64,000 nt of DNA from an uncultured Lachnospiraceae bacterium (GCA_946182825.1 CAMGZH010000004.1:40252-104251); one strand, 5' to 3'; shown: positions 26,452 through 35,730, counted from the first letter of the stretch. Notes: generated by a model not told the origin, from the sequence alone. Numbers and translations are program-made.

Positions 26452-28083
26452 ATGAAAAAAAGAATGGTTACGTTACTATTGGCCGGAATCCTTGCAGCTT
26501 CTGTATTGTCTGGCTGCGGAGGTTCTGTCGGTTCTAAGGGGCTTTCCCAGATGCAGTCCGTGAATGAGGCGGTTCCTACGGTAAAGCTGGATGACAAGTA
26601 CCGCAGCTGCTACGAGATCTTTGTCTATTCTTTTTATGACAGTGACGGAGACGGAATCGGAGATCTGAAGGGCGTGGACGAAAAGCTGGATTACGTACAA
26701 AAGCTTGGAGCGGATGAGATCTGGCTGATGCCGATCTGTCCTTCTCCGACCTATCACAAGTATGATGTAACGGATTATGAAGCCATTGACCCGCAGTATG
26801 GAAGTATGGAGGATTTTAAAAAGCTTGTGGCAGACTGTCATAAGAGGGGAATCACGGTGATTACCGATCTGGTGTTAAACCATACCTCAAGTGAACATCC
26901 ATGGTTTCAAAAGGCTTGTGATTATCTGAAGCATCTTCCGAAAGGGAAGAAACCGGATCCTGAAAAATGTCCCTATGTGTCCTACTATAATTTTACCCGG
27001 GACACGGATAAGACCGGATATGCAAAGCTTTCCGGAACGGACTGGGCTTATGAGGCAAGATTCTGGGAGGGAATGCCGGATCTGAATCTGGATCAGCCCA
27101 AGGTACGAAAGGAGATCGAGGCCATTACAAAGTACTGGACGGATCTTGGTGTGGATGGCTTCCGTCTGGATGCAACCACCAGCTATTACACCGGTCAGAA
27201 CAGCAAAAATATTTCCTTTATGACCTGGCTGAATGATACAGTGAAAAAGCAGAATCCAAAGGCTTACATGGTAGGAGAGGCATGGACGGATTCCATGACC
27301 TATACCAGTTTTTACAAAAGCGGGATCGACAGCTTTTTTGATTTTGACTTTGCAGGAAATGACGGAACCATTGCCAAGGCAGTGCGTGGAAATGTGACAG
27401 CAGAAGCGTTTGGAAAGGCTATGCTGCAGATTCAAGATCGGATCGCCGGCAACCAGGCGACGGGCATCGATGCGCCTTTTTACACCAATCATGATATGGC
27501 CCGTTCTGCCGGATATTATTCCCAGGATGACAAGGGAGAGAAGACAAAGTTTGCCCAGGGATTGAATCTTATGATGAGCGGAGATGCCTTCCTCTACTAC
27601 GGAGAAGAGATCGGCATGAAGGGATCGGGCATCGATGAGAACAAGCGGGCTCCGATGTACTGGTCTTCTAATTCGAAGGCGAAGGGAATGACAAGGGGGC
27701 CCCAGGGAATGGAGACGTTCGATATGAAGTTTGCTCCCCTTGAAAAGCAGCAGAAGGATCCTTATTCCATCTACTCTTATGTGCAGCAGGCATTGCGATT
27801 GCGGAAAAATTTCCCGGCCATTGCAAGGGGGGAGATCTCCATGGATGAGGGATGTTCGGATGAGAAGATCCTTGTAATCGAAAAAAAGCCAAAAGATACT
27901 TCCCTTACTCCCGTTGTCTTAGTGTATAATATGTCCGATAAACAGCAGGAGGTGGATCTTTCCAAAATGTCATTTGCGCAGAAAACACTTTCCGGTGTCC
28001 TTTGTGTGAACAAGAAGGAGATCACCCTTTCCGGACAGACACTTACCATGCCGGGCAGAAGTATTGCTGTTTTGACCAAATAA
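26452..28083 (+). CDS. Secreted alpha-amylase family (GH13) lipoprotein
   Basis: Glycoside hydrolase family 13 enzyme, 543 residues, exported and lipid-anchored. The signal peptide MKKRMVTLLLAGILAASVL is followed by the lipobox LSGC. The catalytic barrel shows CYEIFVYSFYDSDGDGIGDL (calcium-loop-like), VITDLVLNHTSS, DGFRLDATTSYY with the nucleophile Asp, MVGEAWTD with the acid/base Glu, and FYTNHDMAR with the transition-state Asp. A short C-terminal beta domain follows. The family degrades starch or malto-oligosaccharides; exact specificity is open, with alpha-amylase or alpha-glucosidase both possible. The start is the ATG at 26452; the track ATG at 26416 would extend the signal peptide unnaturally. 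Expression may be limited by the hairpin that covers its ribosome site. Confidence 0.9.
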   Translation: MKKRMVTLLLAGILAASVLSGCGGSVGSKGLSQMQSVNEAVPTVKLDDKYRSCYEIFVYSFYDSDGDGIGDLKGVDEKLDYVQKLGADEIWLMPICPSPTYHKYDVTDYEAIDPQYGSMEDFKKLVADCHKRGITVITDLVLNHTSSEHPWFQKACDYLKHLPKGKKPDPEKCPYVSYYNFTRDTDKTGYAKLSGTDWAYEARFWEGMPDLNLDQPKVRKEIEAITKYWTDLGVDGFRLDATTSYYTGQNSKNISFMTWLNDTVKKQNPKAYMVGEAWTDSMTYTSFYKSGIDSFFDFDFAGNDGTIAKAVRGNVTAEAFGKAMLQIQDRIAGNQATGIDAPFYTNHDMARSAGYYSQDDKGEKTKFAQGLNLMMSGDAFLYYGEEIGMKGSGIDENKRAPMYWSSNSKAKGMTRGPQGMETFDMKFAPLEKQQKDPYSIYSYVQQALRLRKNFPAIARGEISMDEGCSDEKILVIEKKPKDTSLTPVVLVYNMSDKQQEVDLSKMSFAQKTLSGVLCVNKKEITLSGQTLTMPGRSIAVLTK

Positions 28084-28099
28084 AGGATAAGGAGACAAC

Positions 28100-28855
28100 A
28101 TGCTTCGGGTTACATTTATACATCACAGTGCCTTTATGGTAGAGACCGATCAAAGGACACTGGTTTTTGATTATTTCCCGGCGAAGGAATTTCCGGAATA
28201 TGAATTCCACGGGAAGAAGCCGGTGTTTTCAGCGGGCAAACCCATCTATGTGTTTGCTTCCCACAGCCACAGGGATCATTTTTCCCGGGAGGTTCTAACG
28301 TGGGGATTGGAGCGGGAAGACATCACCTATGTTTTTTCAAGGGATATCAAGGTTTCAAGATTTTCCCTCGTCAAAGACGGGATCGATCCGGCGATTCGAA
28401 AGAGGATCCGTTTTATGACACCGGTGTCCGACCTTGAACTGGACGGGATGCAGATCCATACCCTTCGAAGTACGGAGGTGGGGGTCGCCTTTTATATCGA
28501 GTGTGACGGATACCATATCTATCATGCAGGGGATCTGAATGAATGGAACGTAAGTGGACAGGGGGGATCTTTGTTCACAGAGATTTATACCGGCGGCTAC
28601 GAAAAAGAGATCCGTTATCTGAAGGATCGACATATTGATCTGGCGTTTGTGGTGTTGGATCCCAGACTGCAGAAGGGCTATATGAAGGGAATGGACTATT
28701 TCCTGAATCATGTTCAGGCGGATCTTGTGTTCCCGATGCATTGCTTTGAACAGTTTGATCTCATTGAAAAATATAAAAAAAGACCTCAGGTCACGGCCTT
28801 TAAGGATAAGATCGTCGACATTGACAGGGATAACGTTATATTTGAAATTGAGTAA
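28100..28855 (+). CDS. Metallo-beta-lactamase fold hydrolase
   Basis: A 251-residue cytosolic protein of the MBL superfamily, related to the UlaG/YcbJ-like branch. The metal motif is FASHSHRDHF (HxHxDH), with later ligands in YHAGDLNEW (Asp) and FPMHCFEQF (His). The N-terminus VTFIHHSAFMVETDQRTLVFDY is the usual first beta strand pair in this branch. No substrate can be assigned; relatives act on lactones, phosphodiesters or nucleotides. AAGGAGACAAC precedes the ATG, 16 bases after the amylase stop, so the two are co-transcribed. A terminator follows at once. Confidence 0.8.
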   Translation: MLRVTFIHHSAFMVETDQRTLVFDYFPAKEFPEYEFHGKKPVFSAGKPIYVFASHSHRDHFSREVLTWGLEREDITYVFSRDIKVSRFSLVKDGIDPAIRKRIRFMTPVSDLELDGMQIHTLRSTEVGVAFYIECDGYHIYHAGDLNEWNVSGQGGSLFTEIYTGGYEKEIRYLKDRHIDLAFVVLDPRLQKGYMKGMDYFLNHVQADLVFPMHCFEQFDLIEKYKKRPQVTAFKDKIVDIDRDNVIFEIE

Positions 28856-28861
28856 GAGTAG

Positions 28862-28890
28862 AGGCGTCGGCATTGACCGATGCCTTTTTT
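28862..28890 (+). terminator. Terminator after the MBL gene
   Basis: AGGCGTCGG pairs with CCGATGCCT (one G-T pair) around a six-base loop, followed by a six-base T-run. The alaS -35 box begins inside the loop. Confidence 0.85.
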
Positions 28891-28901
28891 GTGGTTATAA
28901 T
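28873..28901 (+). promoter_or_regulatory. Promoter of alaS, nested in the upstream terminator
   Basis: TTGACC at 28873-28878 (loop and 3' arm of the terminator), 17 bases, TATAAT at 28896-28901. The leader of about 60 bases is too short for a T-box. Confidence 0.75.
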
Positions 28902-28967
28902 TGGAATGTTGTGACGTGTTGGAACGTTACAATGTATAAACATTAGAAAGACCGGAGGATGAAATCC

Positions 28968-31640
28968 ATGAAATATGGTGTAAATGAACTGAGAAGAATG
29001 TACTTAGAGTTCTTCGAGAGCAAGGGCCATCTGAAGATGAAGAGCTTTTCTTTGGTTCCTCACAATGATGATAGTCTGTTACTGATCAATGCCGGAATGG
29101 CACCACTTAAGCCTTACTTTACTGGTCAGGAAGAGCCACCAAGACATCGTGTCACCACCTGTCAGAAGTGTGTACGTACCGGCGATATTGAGAACGTAGG
29201 TAAGACAGCCCGTCACCTTACTTTCTTTGAGATGCTCGGTAACTTCTCCTTCGGTGATTACTTTAAGAATGAGGCGATCCACTGGTCCTGGGAATTCCTG
29301 ACAGAGGTCTTAGGTCTTGAGAAGGATCGTTTATATGTCACCATCTTCGAGAATGATGATGAGGCATACGAGATCTGGAACAAGGAGATGAAGGTACCGG
29401 ATGATCACATCATGCGAATCGGTCGTGATGAGACCGGTGCCAGCGATAACTTCTGGGAGCACGGCAGTGGTCCTTGCGGTCCTTGTACCGAGATCCACTA
29501 CGACCGTGGCGTGAAGTACGGCGATGGTCCGGAGGACGTTCTGGGAGGTGAAGGCGATCGTTTCATGGAGGTATGGAACAACGTATTTACCCAGTTTAAC
29601 AATGACGGTAAGGGTAACTATACAGAGCTTGCACAGAAGAACATCGATACCGGAATGGGTCTGGAGCGTCTGGCTCTTGTTATGCAGGATGTGGGAACTG
29701 TCTTTGATGTAGATACCATGAAGGCTATCCGTGATGCTGTATGTGATCTTGCAGGCAAGAAGTATCGTGATGATGACAAGGATGATATTTCCATCCGTCT
29801 GATCACAGATCATATCCGTTCTACAACCTTTATGATCTCCGACGGTATCCTTCCTTCCAATGAGGGTCGTGGATACGTTCTTCGTCGTTTGATCCGTCGT
29901 GCTGCCCGTCACGGCCGTATGCTCGGTATCAAGGGTGAGTTCATGGCGAAGATGGCAGATGTGGTTATCCGTGAGAGCAACGACGGTTATCCTGAGCTTC
30001 TTGAGAAGCAGGAGTTTATCCGTCGCGTATTGACCGAAGAAGAGCATAAGTTCAATGCTACCATCGATCAGGGTCTTGCGATCCTTGCAGATCTTGAGGC
30101 AAGCCTTAAGGCTGAGGGTAAGACCGTTCTTTCCGGTGCAGATGCATTCCGTCTGTATGATACCTACGGATTCCCGGTTGATCTTACAGCTGAGATTCTG
30201 GGTGAGAAGGGCTTTACCTATGATGAGAAGGGCTTCAAGGATGCGATGGAAGAGCAGCGTGCCAAGGCGCGTGGCGCTCGTAAGACAACCAACTACATGG
30301 GTAAGGATGCTTCTGTTTACGACGATATCGATAAGACACTTACCACAGAGTTCGTTGGTTATGACACCTTAGAGACCGAGGCTAAGATCACAGTTTTGAC
30401 AACTGAGGTCGATCCGGCTGCAGGCAAATACGGTGAGATCGTGGATTGCTTAAGCGAGGGAATGAAGGGAACCATCGTCTGCGACAAGACAAGCTTCTAC
30501 GGAACCATGGGTGGACAGGTAGGCGATACCGGTGTGATCAAGACTGCAAACGGAAGCTTTAAGGTTTGCGACACCATCCATCTTCTCGGTGGCAAGATCG
30601 GCCATGTGGGTGTGATGACAAGCGGTAGCCTTAAGGTATCCGATACCGTTACGATGGCAGTGGATGAGAGCAGAAGAGCTATGATCTGCGCGAACCACTC
30701 TGCAACCCACCTGCTTCAGAAGGCTCTGCGTGAGGTCCTTGGTGATCACGTGCAGCAGGCCGGTTCCTACCAGGATGATAAGCGTCTTCGCTTCGATTTC
30801 ACACATTTCTCCGCTATGACAGAGGAGGAACTTGCCAAGGTAGAGAACCTTGTGAATGAGCGCATTGCATCTGCAACACCTGTTGTAACAGATGTTATGA
30901 CACTTGAGCAGGCGAAGGAGACCGGAGCTATGGCTCTCTTCGGTGAGAAATACGGTGACACGGTTCGCGTGGTTCGCATGGGAGATTTCTCTACTGAGCT
31001 TTGCGGCGGTACACACGTTAAGAATACCAGTGATATTGCCCGTATTAAGATCCTTTCCGAGGCAGGTGTGGCAAGCGGCGTTCGCCGTATCGAGGCACTG
31101 ACATCCGTCAATGTATTCGAATACTATGCAGATCTTGAGAAGAAGGCAAAGGAGGCCGCAGCTCTTCTTAAGACCAACGTGGACGGACTTTCTGATCGTA
31201 TTACTGCTCTTGAGAAAGAACTGAAGGAAGTCAAGTCTGAGAACGACGCATTAAAGTCAGCAGCAGCAAAAGAGTCTCTTGGTAATGTTGAGGATCAGAT
31301 CACAGAGGTATGTGGTGTGAAGTTCCTTGCAACTAAGATGACAGGTGTTGGCGGAAACGAGCTTCGTGATCTTGGAGACTCTCTGAAGGATAAGATCGGT
31401 GAGGGCGTGATCGTACTTGCATCTGAGGCAGATGGTAAGGTCGTTCTCCTTGCAATGGCAACCGATGAGGCGCAGAAGAAGGGTGCCCATGCAGGTAATC
31501 TGATCAAGGCAATCGCCAAGACTGTTGGCGGCGGCGGTGGCGGACGTCCGAACATGGCACAGGCCGGCGGTAAGAATCCTGCAGGTATTGATGATGCATT
31601 GGCACAGGCTAAGGAAGTATTAGAGCAGCAGCTTGGCTAA
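28968..31640 (+). CDS. alaS: Alanyl-tRNA synthetase
   Basis: Class II tRNA synthetase that charges and proof-reads tRNA-Ala, 890 residues in the cytosol. The catalytic core includes FFEMLGNFSFGDYFK and the motif 3 region. The editing domain has ANHSATHLLQKALRE (HxxxH zinc site) and ELCGGTHV (Cys/His). The C-terminal C-Ala/DHHA1 domain ends with a glycine-rich GGGGGGRPNMAQAGG. A coiled-coil segment lies near residues 720-760. The track start at 28959 lies directly on the GGAGG ribosome site; the ATG at 28968 is nine bases after it and gives MKYGVNELRRMYLEF. Regulation by T-box is excluded by the short leader. Confidence 0.97.
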   Translation: MKYGVNELRRMYLEFFESKGHLKMKSFSLVPHNDDSLLLINAGMAPLKPYFTGQEEPPRHRVTTCQKCVRTGDIENVGKTARHLTFFEMLGNFSFGDYFKNEAIHWSWEFLTEVLGLEKDRLYVTIFENDDEAYEIWNKEMKVPDDHIMRIGRDETGASDNFWEHGSGPCGPCTEIHYDRGVKYGDGPEDVLGGEGDRFMEVWNNVFTQFNNDGKGNYTELAQKNIDTGMGLERLALVMQDVGTVFDVDTMKAIRDAVCDLAGKKYRDDDKDDISIRLITDHIRSTTFMISDGILPSNEGRGYVLRRLIRRAARHGRMLGIKGEFMAKMADVVIRESNDGYPELLEKQEFIRRVLTEEEHKFNATIDQGLAILADLEASLKAEGKTVLSGADAFRLYDTYGFPVDLTAEILGEKGFTYDEKGFKDAMEEQRAKARGARKTTNYMGKDASVYDDIDKTLTTEFVGYDTLETEAKITVLTTEVDPAAGKYGEIVDCLSEGMKGTIVCDKTSFYGTMGGQVGDTGVIKTANGSFKVCDTIHLLGGKIGHVGVMTSGSLKVSDTVTMAVDESRRAMICANHSATHLLQKALREVLGDHVQQAGSYQDDKRLRFDFTHFSAMTEEELAKVENLVNERIASATPVVTDVMTLEQAKETGAMALFGEKYGDTVRVVRMGDFSTELCGGTHVKNTSDIARIKILSEAGVASGVRRIEALTSVNVFEYYADLEKKAKEAAALLKTNVDGLSDRITALEKELKEVKSENDALKSAAAKESLGNVEDQITEVCGVKFLATKMTGVGGNELRDLGDSLKDKIGEGVIVLASEADGKVVLLAMATDEAQKKGAHAGNLIKAIAKTVGGGGGGRPNMAQAGGKNPAGIDDALAQAKEVLEQQLG

Positions 31641-31660
31641 TATCATATAGACAAAGTATG

Positions 31661-31700
31661 AAGAAGGGGATCATAGCACTATGATCTCTTTCTTTTTTTC
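31661..31700 (+). terminator. Terminator after alaS
   Basis: GATCATA-GCAC-TATGATC forms the top of a stem that can extend with flanking GAAGGG/TCTTTC, followed by TTTTTTT. The T-run lies just before the MATE gene. Confidence 0.65.
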
Positions 31701-31719
31701 ATGAATGGAAAGGATGAAC

Positions 31720-33096
31720 ATGCCAAAAGAAAATAAAATGGGAACCATGCCGGTGGGACCGTTGCTGATGAATATGTCGATCCCCATGATGATCTCCATG
31801 CTGGTACAGGCACTGTACAACATTGTGGATTCGGCCTTCGTGGGAATGATCTCGTCACAGGCCCTTGCAGCGGTATCCCTTGCCTTCGTATACCAGAATC
31901 TTTGTATTGCACTGGGCATCGGAACAGGTGTGGGAGTCAATGCCCTGGTGGCAAGGCATTTAGGAGAGAAAGACAGGGAGAAGGCTTCCAGAGTGGCAAA
32001 CACTGGAATCAAATTAGCCCTTATAACATCCGTGGTATTTTGTATCATCACCGTTCTTTCGGTGGGACCGTATTTTTCCTCTCTCAGTGGGAAAAACAAC
32101 GATCTTTCGCCAGCGACCATGGAAGCGGGCAGGGAGTATATCCTGATCTGTTGCGGTATTCCCTTCGGAGTTTTTGTTCAGACGATGATGGAGAAGCTTC
32201 TTCAGGCCACCGGACGGACAAAACTTTCCATGATCTCCCAGATGACAGGTGCGATCTTTAACTGCATTATGGATCCTCTCTGGATCTTTGGAATCGGACC
32301 GTTCCCGAAAATGGGAGTGGCAGGTGCTGCGCTGGCTACCATCGGTGGTCAGTTCCTGGGAGCCTTTGTAGCTTTGTATTTTAATGTGCGCTATAACCGG
32401 GAGATCGAGATCAACTGGAAAAAGTATCCTCTCGAAAAAGCGACGGTGGTTGCCATCTACAGCATCTCCCTTCCTACCATCATCATGCAGGCGGTGGGTT
32501 CGGTGATGTACTATGGTTACAGTAAGATCGTTGTACGTTTTACCGAAGATGCGGTAACGGTTTTCGGATCTTACTTTAAGCTGCAGAGTTTTGTCTTTAT
32601 GCCGATCTTTGGACTTAACAACGGAATGATCCCCATTGTCGGCTACAACTATGGAGCGTCAAAACCGGAGCGTATCCGGAAGGCCGTACATATTGCAACG
32701 CTGATTGCCGTGGGCATTATGGCGGTGGGAACTATGATCTTTATGATCTTCCCCAGACAGCTCCTCGGAATCTTCTCTGTTAATGACAGGATCCTTGCTA
32801 TCGGAATTCCGGCCCTTCGTATTATCAGCGTGCATTTCTGCATTGCCGGTTTTTGCATCGTGTCAAATTCCTTCTTCCAGGCCATGGGACATGGTATGTT
32901 AAGCCTGTTCGTATCGGTGGGAAGACAGATCGTGATCCTGCTTCCGGCAGCTTTTATTCTGTCGGTGATCGGTGGATTGTCCGTTGTATGGTGGGCTTTT
33001 CCTATTGCTGAGATAGCCTCTGCAACGCTGTGCATCATCTTCCGAAGAAGAGTTGACCGGTTGGAGATCCGGCCGCTTGAAAAAGGGAATGCATAA
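31720..33096 (+). CDS. MATE family efflux transporter
   Basis: Twelve-helix inner-membrane exporter of the MATE family (459 residues), which uses a Na+ or H+ gradient to pump out cationic or hydrophobic compounds. The N-terminal half has the family signature LLMNMSIPMMISMLVQALYNIVDSAFVGM and GIGTGVGVNALVARHLGEKD; the second half repeats the pattern (LQSFVFMPIFGLNNGMIPIVGYNYGA). The drug or metabolite exported cannot be inferred. The start was set at the ATG at 31720, which has GAAAGGA five bases upstream. The track start at 31705 would place the ribosome site inside the gene. It is flanked by terminators and stands alone. Confidence 0.88.
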   Translation: MPKENKMGTMPVGPLLMNMSIPMMISMLVQALYNIVDSAFVGMISSQALAAVSLAFVYQNLCIALGIGTGVGVNALVARHLGEKDREKASRVANTGIKLALITSVVFCIITVLSVGPYFSSLSGKNNDLSPATMEAGREYILICCGIPFGVFVQTMMEKLLQATGRTKLSMISQMTGAIFNCIMDPLWIFGIGPFPKMGVAGAALATIGGQFLGAFVALYFNVRYNREIEINWKKYPLEKATVVAIYSISLPTIIMQAVGSVMYYGYSKIVVRFTEDAVTVFGSYFKLQSFVFMPIFGLNNGMIPIVGYNYGASKPERIRKAVHIATLIAVGIMAVGTMIFMIFPRQLLGIFSVNDRILAIGIPALRIISVHFCIAGFCIVSNSFFQAMGHGMLSLFVSVGRQIVILLPAAFILSVIGGLSVVWWAFPIAEIASATLCIIFRRRVDRLEIRPLEKGNA

Positions 33097-33107
33097 TAAA
33101 AAAACTA

Positions 33108-33116
33108 TGTTATACT
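33108..33116 (+). promoter_or_regulatory. Possible extended -10 promoter
   Basis: TGTTATACT is an extended -10 sequence with no -35 box. It lies directly upstream of a terminator hairpin, so transcripts from it would have to pass that hairpin to reach the gene at 33214. Confidence 0.3.
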
Positions 33117-33158
33117 AAAAGCAGAATGATCCTTTTTATAAGGGGAATTCTGCTTTTT
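33117..33158. terminator. Terminator after the MATE gene
   Basis: AAAAGCAGAAT pairs with ATTCTGCTTTT, with an inner GATCCTTTTTATAAGGGG stem, then a T-run. Confidence 0.85.
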
Positions 33159-33213
33159 CTTTGTCGAAAGAGCAGCATAATAAACAGATATGTTCTAGTG
33201 AGAAGAGGTTGAA

Positions 33214-35313
33214 ATGGGACTTGAAAAATGGCAAGAAAATAAAGTACTGCATGAGGCAGGATCGCACGTACAGGCATTGGAGATCGTTCTATCCGGAATT
33301 GTCGAATTGTCCATCGGTAAGCGCTCTGTTTCACTTGGAGCAGGTTGTATTTTAGGTATTACAGAACAACCGGGGAAGGAATACCGTTTTACCTACATGG
33401 CGAAGAGCGAAGTGACGACCTATTCCTATCCCTATACGAAGCGGGAAGATCTTGAGAAGCTTCTGCATGCCAATCAGAAGATCGCGCCGACCATTACATC
33501 GGCCATCATGAGAGGTGGGATGGAACTGTATCGACTGAATGAGAAAATCGCCGCCGAGGCTAGGGATTTTTATACCACGATCCTTCGGGACAGGAAGGCA
33601 TATCCGATGCTTTGTGCAGATGCAGGGGAGAAGCCGAAGGATTTTCCGGAGCTGGATCAGATCAAGGCACCGGCACCCTTTGGAAAGGTACCGCACTGGC
33701 AGGTGGCTTTTTTCAATAAGTTAGAAGAATGCGACGACACCCTGCGGAAGATCTATGAGATGGGATCGGATCTGTGCAGCGGTTTTGTCTATATTGCGGC
33801 AGATTATATCGATCGGAACGGCAAAGAAATTGTGAAATATCATGAGTATCTTCAGGAAACATCAAGGCTTACGGCTGGTTTTTCCATGCATGTATCTGCG
33901 TTAAAGTCCAAGAAGGCTGCTTTGGAACAGGGAGATAATGCTTCCATGCCTCCACTTGAGAACCTTTTGGATCGGATTCTGATGTATGCTCAGATCGCTC
34001 CGGAGCAGGCTCAGGCGTTCAAGGCATTGATGAATTCCTATAAGAAATTCCCTGACCGGGGAGGATCTTCGGATGATATCCGTAATCTTCGTCGTAAGAT
34101 CACCAAAGAGTTTTATTCCATCTACGAAGGCGTGTTCCTCCATTATTTGAAGGATCCTGCCGTTCCACCGGAGGCTATGATGTTTTTGATGTTCGGTGTT
34201 ATGGATGAGAGCCTTCTGAAGGAGGAACAGTTACGACGTCTCTATGGTTTTTCCGTGGCGCACCGCAAGGATCCTTCGGGGCGGATTTTGACGATTCCCG
34301 AATGGTTGGAGAAGATCTATCATCTGGAGGTAGAACCTTCCAAGAATGAGTTTGACATGGATTATCCATCCTATCTTCGCGATTGCAAGATGAATGGAGA
34401 TATTTCCGAGGAAGAGGAACGGCGTCTTCTAAATGACAGGGAACATCGGCTGAATTTTGAGATCACCAATCTCTTTACCCTTGGAAATCGCATGACCTTC
34501 GGGCGTATTTCATCTTTCTTCCCGGTGATGGATGATGTGAATGTTCTAACACCGCTAGATCGGGGCTATATGAGTCAGCAGAAGGTCCGGGAAGCTTTTG
34601 ATGAGGTAAGAGACTGTGATTATTCCATCTTTTACAGGAATGATGTCTATAGTAATCCGGAATATAATGTGACCCAGATTCCCATCCATAAGGAGGTGCT
34701 TCCTTATGTGATCCTGATGCCAAATGTCGGAAACCGCTGTGTTTTATGGCAGGAGATCGAAGGTAAGAAGCGTACTTCTCCGGGACGGATGCTGATGCCG
34801 ATCTTTCTGGCAGGAGAGCTTATGGATTCTGTTATCAGGCTTTGCGGCGAATTCCGCTGGGAAATGTGTAAGACGGAACAGGGTGTTCACTGGAATGATC
34901 TGAGTGATCCTTCTCTTACAGCAGAGTATAGCGATTACCTTCAGTTCTATAAGAAGAATTCCATGCTTTCCGGGGATTATAAGGAGAAGGTAAAGCGGCA
35001 GCTTCAGAAGATGAACAATAATTTCAAGAATGTATTTGTAACGGATTACCATTCCTACATGAAATTTGAAAGCAAGGGAGCTCTCAGGCTGAATAAGGTG
35101 ACAAGGGAGATCCTCTTCAAATACTGTCCGTTAAGTGGTGACAGTTTGAATATCCTTGGATCCAATCCGCAATATGAGCAGATGATCGCAAAGCACCGTA
35201 ATCATCAGAATCAGGCCCAGCGTCCGATCATTGTTACCATCAAACGCTTCGATAAGGAACAGATCGAACGTCCCCGGGAGCTGATGGATGAGATCGAATA
35301 TTTAAAGCGCTAG
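33214..35313 (+). CDS. Orphan 699-residue protein with cyclic-nucleotide-binding-like N-terminal domain
   Basis: I do not recognise the full-length protein. Residues 10-85 look like a cupin or cNMP-binding beta-roll (HEAGSHVQALEIVLSGIVELSIG, then GAGCILGITEQP), as in Crp-type proteins. No phosphate-binding cassette and no helix-turn-helix is obvious. Residues 90-400 are mostly helical; 400-699 is a mixed domain with conserved-looking stretches such as NLFTLGNRMTFGRISSFFPV, PYVILMPNVGNRCVLWQEI and LRLNKVTREILFKYCPL. There is no signal peptide or membrane helix, so it should be cytosolic. The C-terminus may be a sensor-effector domain. The ATG follows AGAGG at six bases. It stands alone between a terminator and the rpsU promoter. 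Confidence 0.55.
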   Translation: MGLEKWQENKVLHEAGSHVQALEIVLSGIVELSIGKRSVSLGAGCILGITEQPGKEYRFTYMAKSEVTTYSYPYTKREDLEKLLHANQKIAPTITSAIMRGGMELYRLNEKIAAEARDFYTTILRDRKAYPMLCADAGEKPKDFPELDQIKAPAPFGKVPHWQVAFFNKLEECDDTLRKIYEMGSDLCSGFVYIAADYIDRNGKEIVKYHEYLQETSRLTAGFSMHVSALKSKKAALEQGDNASMPPLENLLDRILMYAQIAPEQAQAFKALMNSYKKFPDRGGSSDDIRNLRRKITKEFYSIYEGVFLHYLKDPAVPPEAMMFLMFGVMDESLLKEEQLRRLYGFSVAHRKDPSGRILTIPEWLEKIYHLEVEPSKNEFDMDYPSYLRDCKMNGDISEEEERRLLNDREHRLNFEITNLFTLGNRMTFGRISSFFPVMDDVNVLTPLDRGYMSQQKVREAFDEVRDCDYSIFYRNDVYSNPEYNVTQIPIHKEVLPYVILMPNVGNRCVLWQEIEGKKRTSPGRMLMPIFLAGELMDSVIRLCGEFRWEMCKTEQGVHWNDLSDPSLTAEYSDYLQFYKKNSMLSGDYKEKVKRQLQKMNNNFKNVFVTDYHSYMKFESKGALRLNKVTREILFKYCPLSGDSLNILGSNPQYEQMIAKHRNHQNQAQRPIIVTIKRFDKEQIERPRELMDEIEYLKR

Positions 35314-35374
35314 CGCTATATATAGTAGATATAAGAAAAGTATCAACTAAATACAAAAAAATGCGTAAAACAGT

Positions 35375-35402
35375 TTGACGGACAAAAAATCTGTGATATA
35401 AT
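35375..35402 (+). promoter_or_regulatory. Promoter of rpsU
   Basis: TTGACG at 35375-35380, 16 bases, TATAAT at 35397-35402. The start codon is 73 bases further on. Confidence 0.75.
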
Positions 35403-35474
35403 AACTTTTGTGTGAAATGACCTATTCAGTCAGAGAAGAACACAAATCCCACAACTGGAGGGAGGTTGAGTAGA

Positions 35475-35651
35475 GTGTCAAGCGTTATCGTAAAAGAGAA
35501 TGAGTCTTTAGACAGTGCACTTCGTCGTTTTAAGCGTAACTGCGCTAAGGCAGGTATCCAGCAGGAGATCCGCAAGAGAGAGCATTACGAGAAGCCTAGT
35601 GTTAAGCGTAAGAAGAAGTCTGAAGCTGCTAGAAAGCGTAAGTATAACTAA
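35475..35651 (+). CDS. rpsU: Small ribosomal subunit protein bS21
   Basis: Basic 58-residue ribosomal protein of the 30S platform, near the anti-Shine-Dalgarno end of 16S rRNA, where it helps translation initiation. The sequence [21 protein letters not shown] and the Lys/Arg-rich tail [13 protein letters not shown] are typical. The track start (TTG at 35466) abuts the ribosome site. The GTG at 35475, nine bases after GGAGG, gives the canonical N-terminus. It has its own promoter and is followed by a hairpin and a strong terminator, so it is monocistronic here rather than linked to dnaG or yqeY. Confidence 0.95.
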   Translation: MSSVIVKENESLDSALRRFKRNCAKAGIQQEIRKREHYEKPSVKRKKKSEAARKRKYN

Positions 35652-35698
35652 TTCGTAGTATGCTTATGTGCTTTTCGACACATGAGTTTCGGGATGAG

Positions 35699-35730
35699 AA
35701 GGAGACAGGTTTTTACTTGTCTCCTTTTTT
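35699..35730 (+). terminator. Terminator after rpsU
   Basis: GGAGACAGG and CTTGTCTCC form the stem and six T follow. A smaller stem ATGTG/CACAT lies upstream at about 35666-35682. Confidence 0.85.

Noticed and set aside
28902-28967. T-box leader for alaS
   Set aside because: The leader is only about 60 bases and has no T-box (TGGNACC) motif or antiterminator.
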